From NCBI GenBank assembly GCA_017433125.1, contig JAFRHT010000099.1:1-50320 (forward strand): a DNA stretch of 50,320 nt. The letters are read 5' to 3'. This DNA comes from Solobacterium sp. Lineage in GTDB: Bacteria > Bacillota_I > Bacilli_A > Erysipelotrichales > Erysipelotrichaceae. A model generated the notes under the pieces. The model did not search any database, was not told where the DNA came from, and saw nothing but the letters and a program-made list of their open reading frames with translations. A program made the position numbers and the translations under genes. Each line of letters begins with the position of its first letter. Within the stretch, counting starts at the first letter, position 1. Below, one piece after another: positions 49,900-50,320 of the stretch.

Positions 49900-50320
49900 T
49901 TATTTTGCCAGACCGTAGAACTGTTCCACGGTCAGGCCGGAATTCCTGATTGCCGTAGCTTCCTCCACGCCGACATACCGCCAGTGCCATGGGGACTAGG
50001 TGATTCCGGTAATCCCTTCCTTCTGATAAGGATACCGCATAATCCAGCCATACTCATGGGCGTGCTTATTCAGCCAAGTAAAGGACGAGTACTGCTCGAA
50101 GCAGGCCTGCAGCTCACATTTGCCGTTCCAGTTGCCCAGATCCGCGCCCAGGCCGAGCTGGTGCTCGCTGCCGCCCGGATGGCAGTCCATCATATCGGCC
50201 CGTGACCGGCCATAGCGTTCCTCGTAGGTATACCACAGGGATTTCTGCTCGCTATAGGAACGGTAGCCGCTGACCAGCTTGAGATAGACATTTTCCTGCT
50301 GGGCCGCCGCAAACATGGCC
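49900..50320 (-). pseudogene. VanY-type D,D-carboxypeptidase with an in-frame amber codon (5' partial)
   Basis: The frame enters from the right edge and reads a peptidase M15B/VanY domain: LKLVSGYRSYSEQ, then SEHQLGLGADL, which carries the first zinc His and Asp. A TAG at 49996-49998 interrupts the chain just after KEGITGIT. Reading on in the same frame gives SPWHWRYVGVEEATAIRNSG and ends at a normal TAA at 49900-49902. PWHWR carries the third zinc ligand and catalytic surroundings, so the truncated product should be inactive. The codon probably was a Tyr codon (TAT/TAC). The N-terminus, with any signal peptide, is outside the window. Confidence 0.85.

Noticed and set aside
49990-50000. Pyrrolysine or amber read-through at the VanY TAG
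   Set aside because: VanY enzymes have no known pyrrolysine, and nothing nearby suggests a recoding system.
1-50320. CRISPR array, prophage, toxin-antitoxin or other defence island
   Set aside because: No direct-repeat array, integrase, phage structural gene or recognisable defence gene was seen; the only mobile element is the IS at the left edge.

Overview
The window comes from a bacterium of the Bacillota with a fairly balanced to GC-rich coding bias. The Erysipelotrichia are my best guess. The evidence is the low-GC-Gram-positive type gene content: zinc-type S14 (rpsN), LID-zinc adenylate kinase, Tex, a CitMHS transporter, LysR-controlled citrate lyase, strong AGGAGG-type ribosome binding sites and Rho-independent terminators. 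The class assignment is inference from remembered family resemblances and was not computed.

Layout. 1-934: the right part of an IS3-family insertion sequence, ending in what looks like a terminator. 954-18615: mostly minus-strand housekeeping and accessory genes. These are an M20 peptidase with Tex, a small unknown plus-strand gene, a three-gene group (secreted protein, NifX-like protein, membrane protein), a membrane GDPD phosphodiesterase, an aspartate racemase, a FAD dehydrogenase, an ArsB/NhaD-type permease behind a candidate yybP-ykoY (Mn2+) riboswitch, murD with a rhodanese-thioredoxin lipoprotein, and a ROK kinase plus GH1 pair. 17578-25264: a citrate fermentation locus, with citC and a LysR regulator on the minus strand and citD-citE-citF-citM-citXG on the plus strand. 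25310-34667: small lipoproteins, a three-domain TlpA-like protein, tRNA-Asn, a carboxylesterase, an MBL hydrolase, a UPF0158-GNAT fusion, and the lipoprotein-ACT-UPF0210-HAD-TrmR operon in which UPF0210 carries a frameshift. 34746-48455: the S10-spc-alpha ribosomal protein supercluster on the minus strand, running from rpsJ to rplQ and lacking rpmD (L30) and map at their usual places. 48740-50320: an M20D amidohydrolase and the 3' part of a VanY-type D,D-carboxypeptidase interrupted by an in-frame amber codon.

How the genes work together. The citrate locus encodes uptake (CitM), the three lyase subunits (D, E, F), prosthetic-group synthesis and transfer (fused CitX-CitG) and acetylation (CitC). 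A perfect palindrome between the -10 and -35 of the LysR gene is a likely operator. The ROK-GH1 pair fits phosphorylation and then hydrolysis of a beta-glucoside. No CRISPR array, rRNA or integrase was seen, and no intergenic gap exceeds 300 bases.

The strongest less-expected signals are: (1) the candidate Mn2+ riboswitch in front of an ArsB-like permease, with a terminator that shares bases with the aptamer P1 stem; (2) at least four genes whose extended -10 element lies only 6-7 nt before the start codon with no usable Shine-Dalgarno sequence, suggesting leaderless mRNAs; (3) promoters nested in the terminator of the preceding gene; (4) two disrupted genes, UPF0210 by a one-base homopolymer insertion and VanY by an amber codon. 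All functional calls rest on reading the sequence and on family knowledge; no searches were run.
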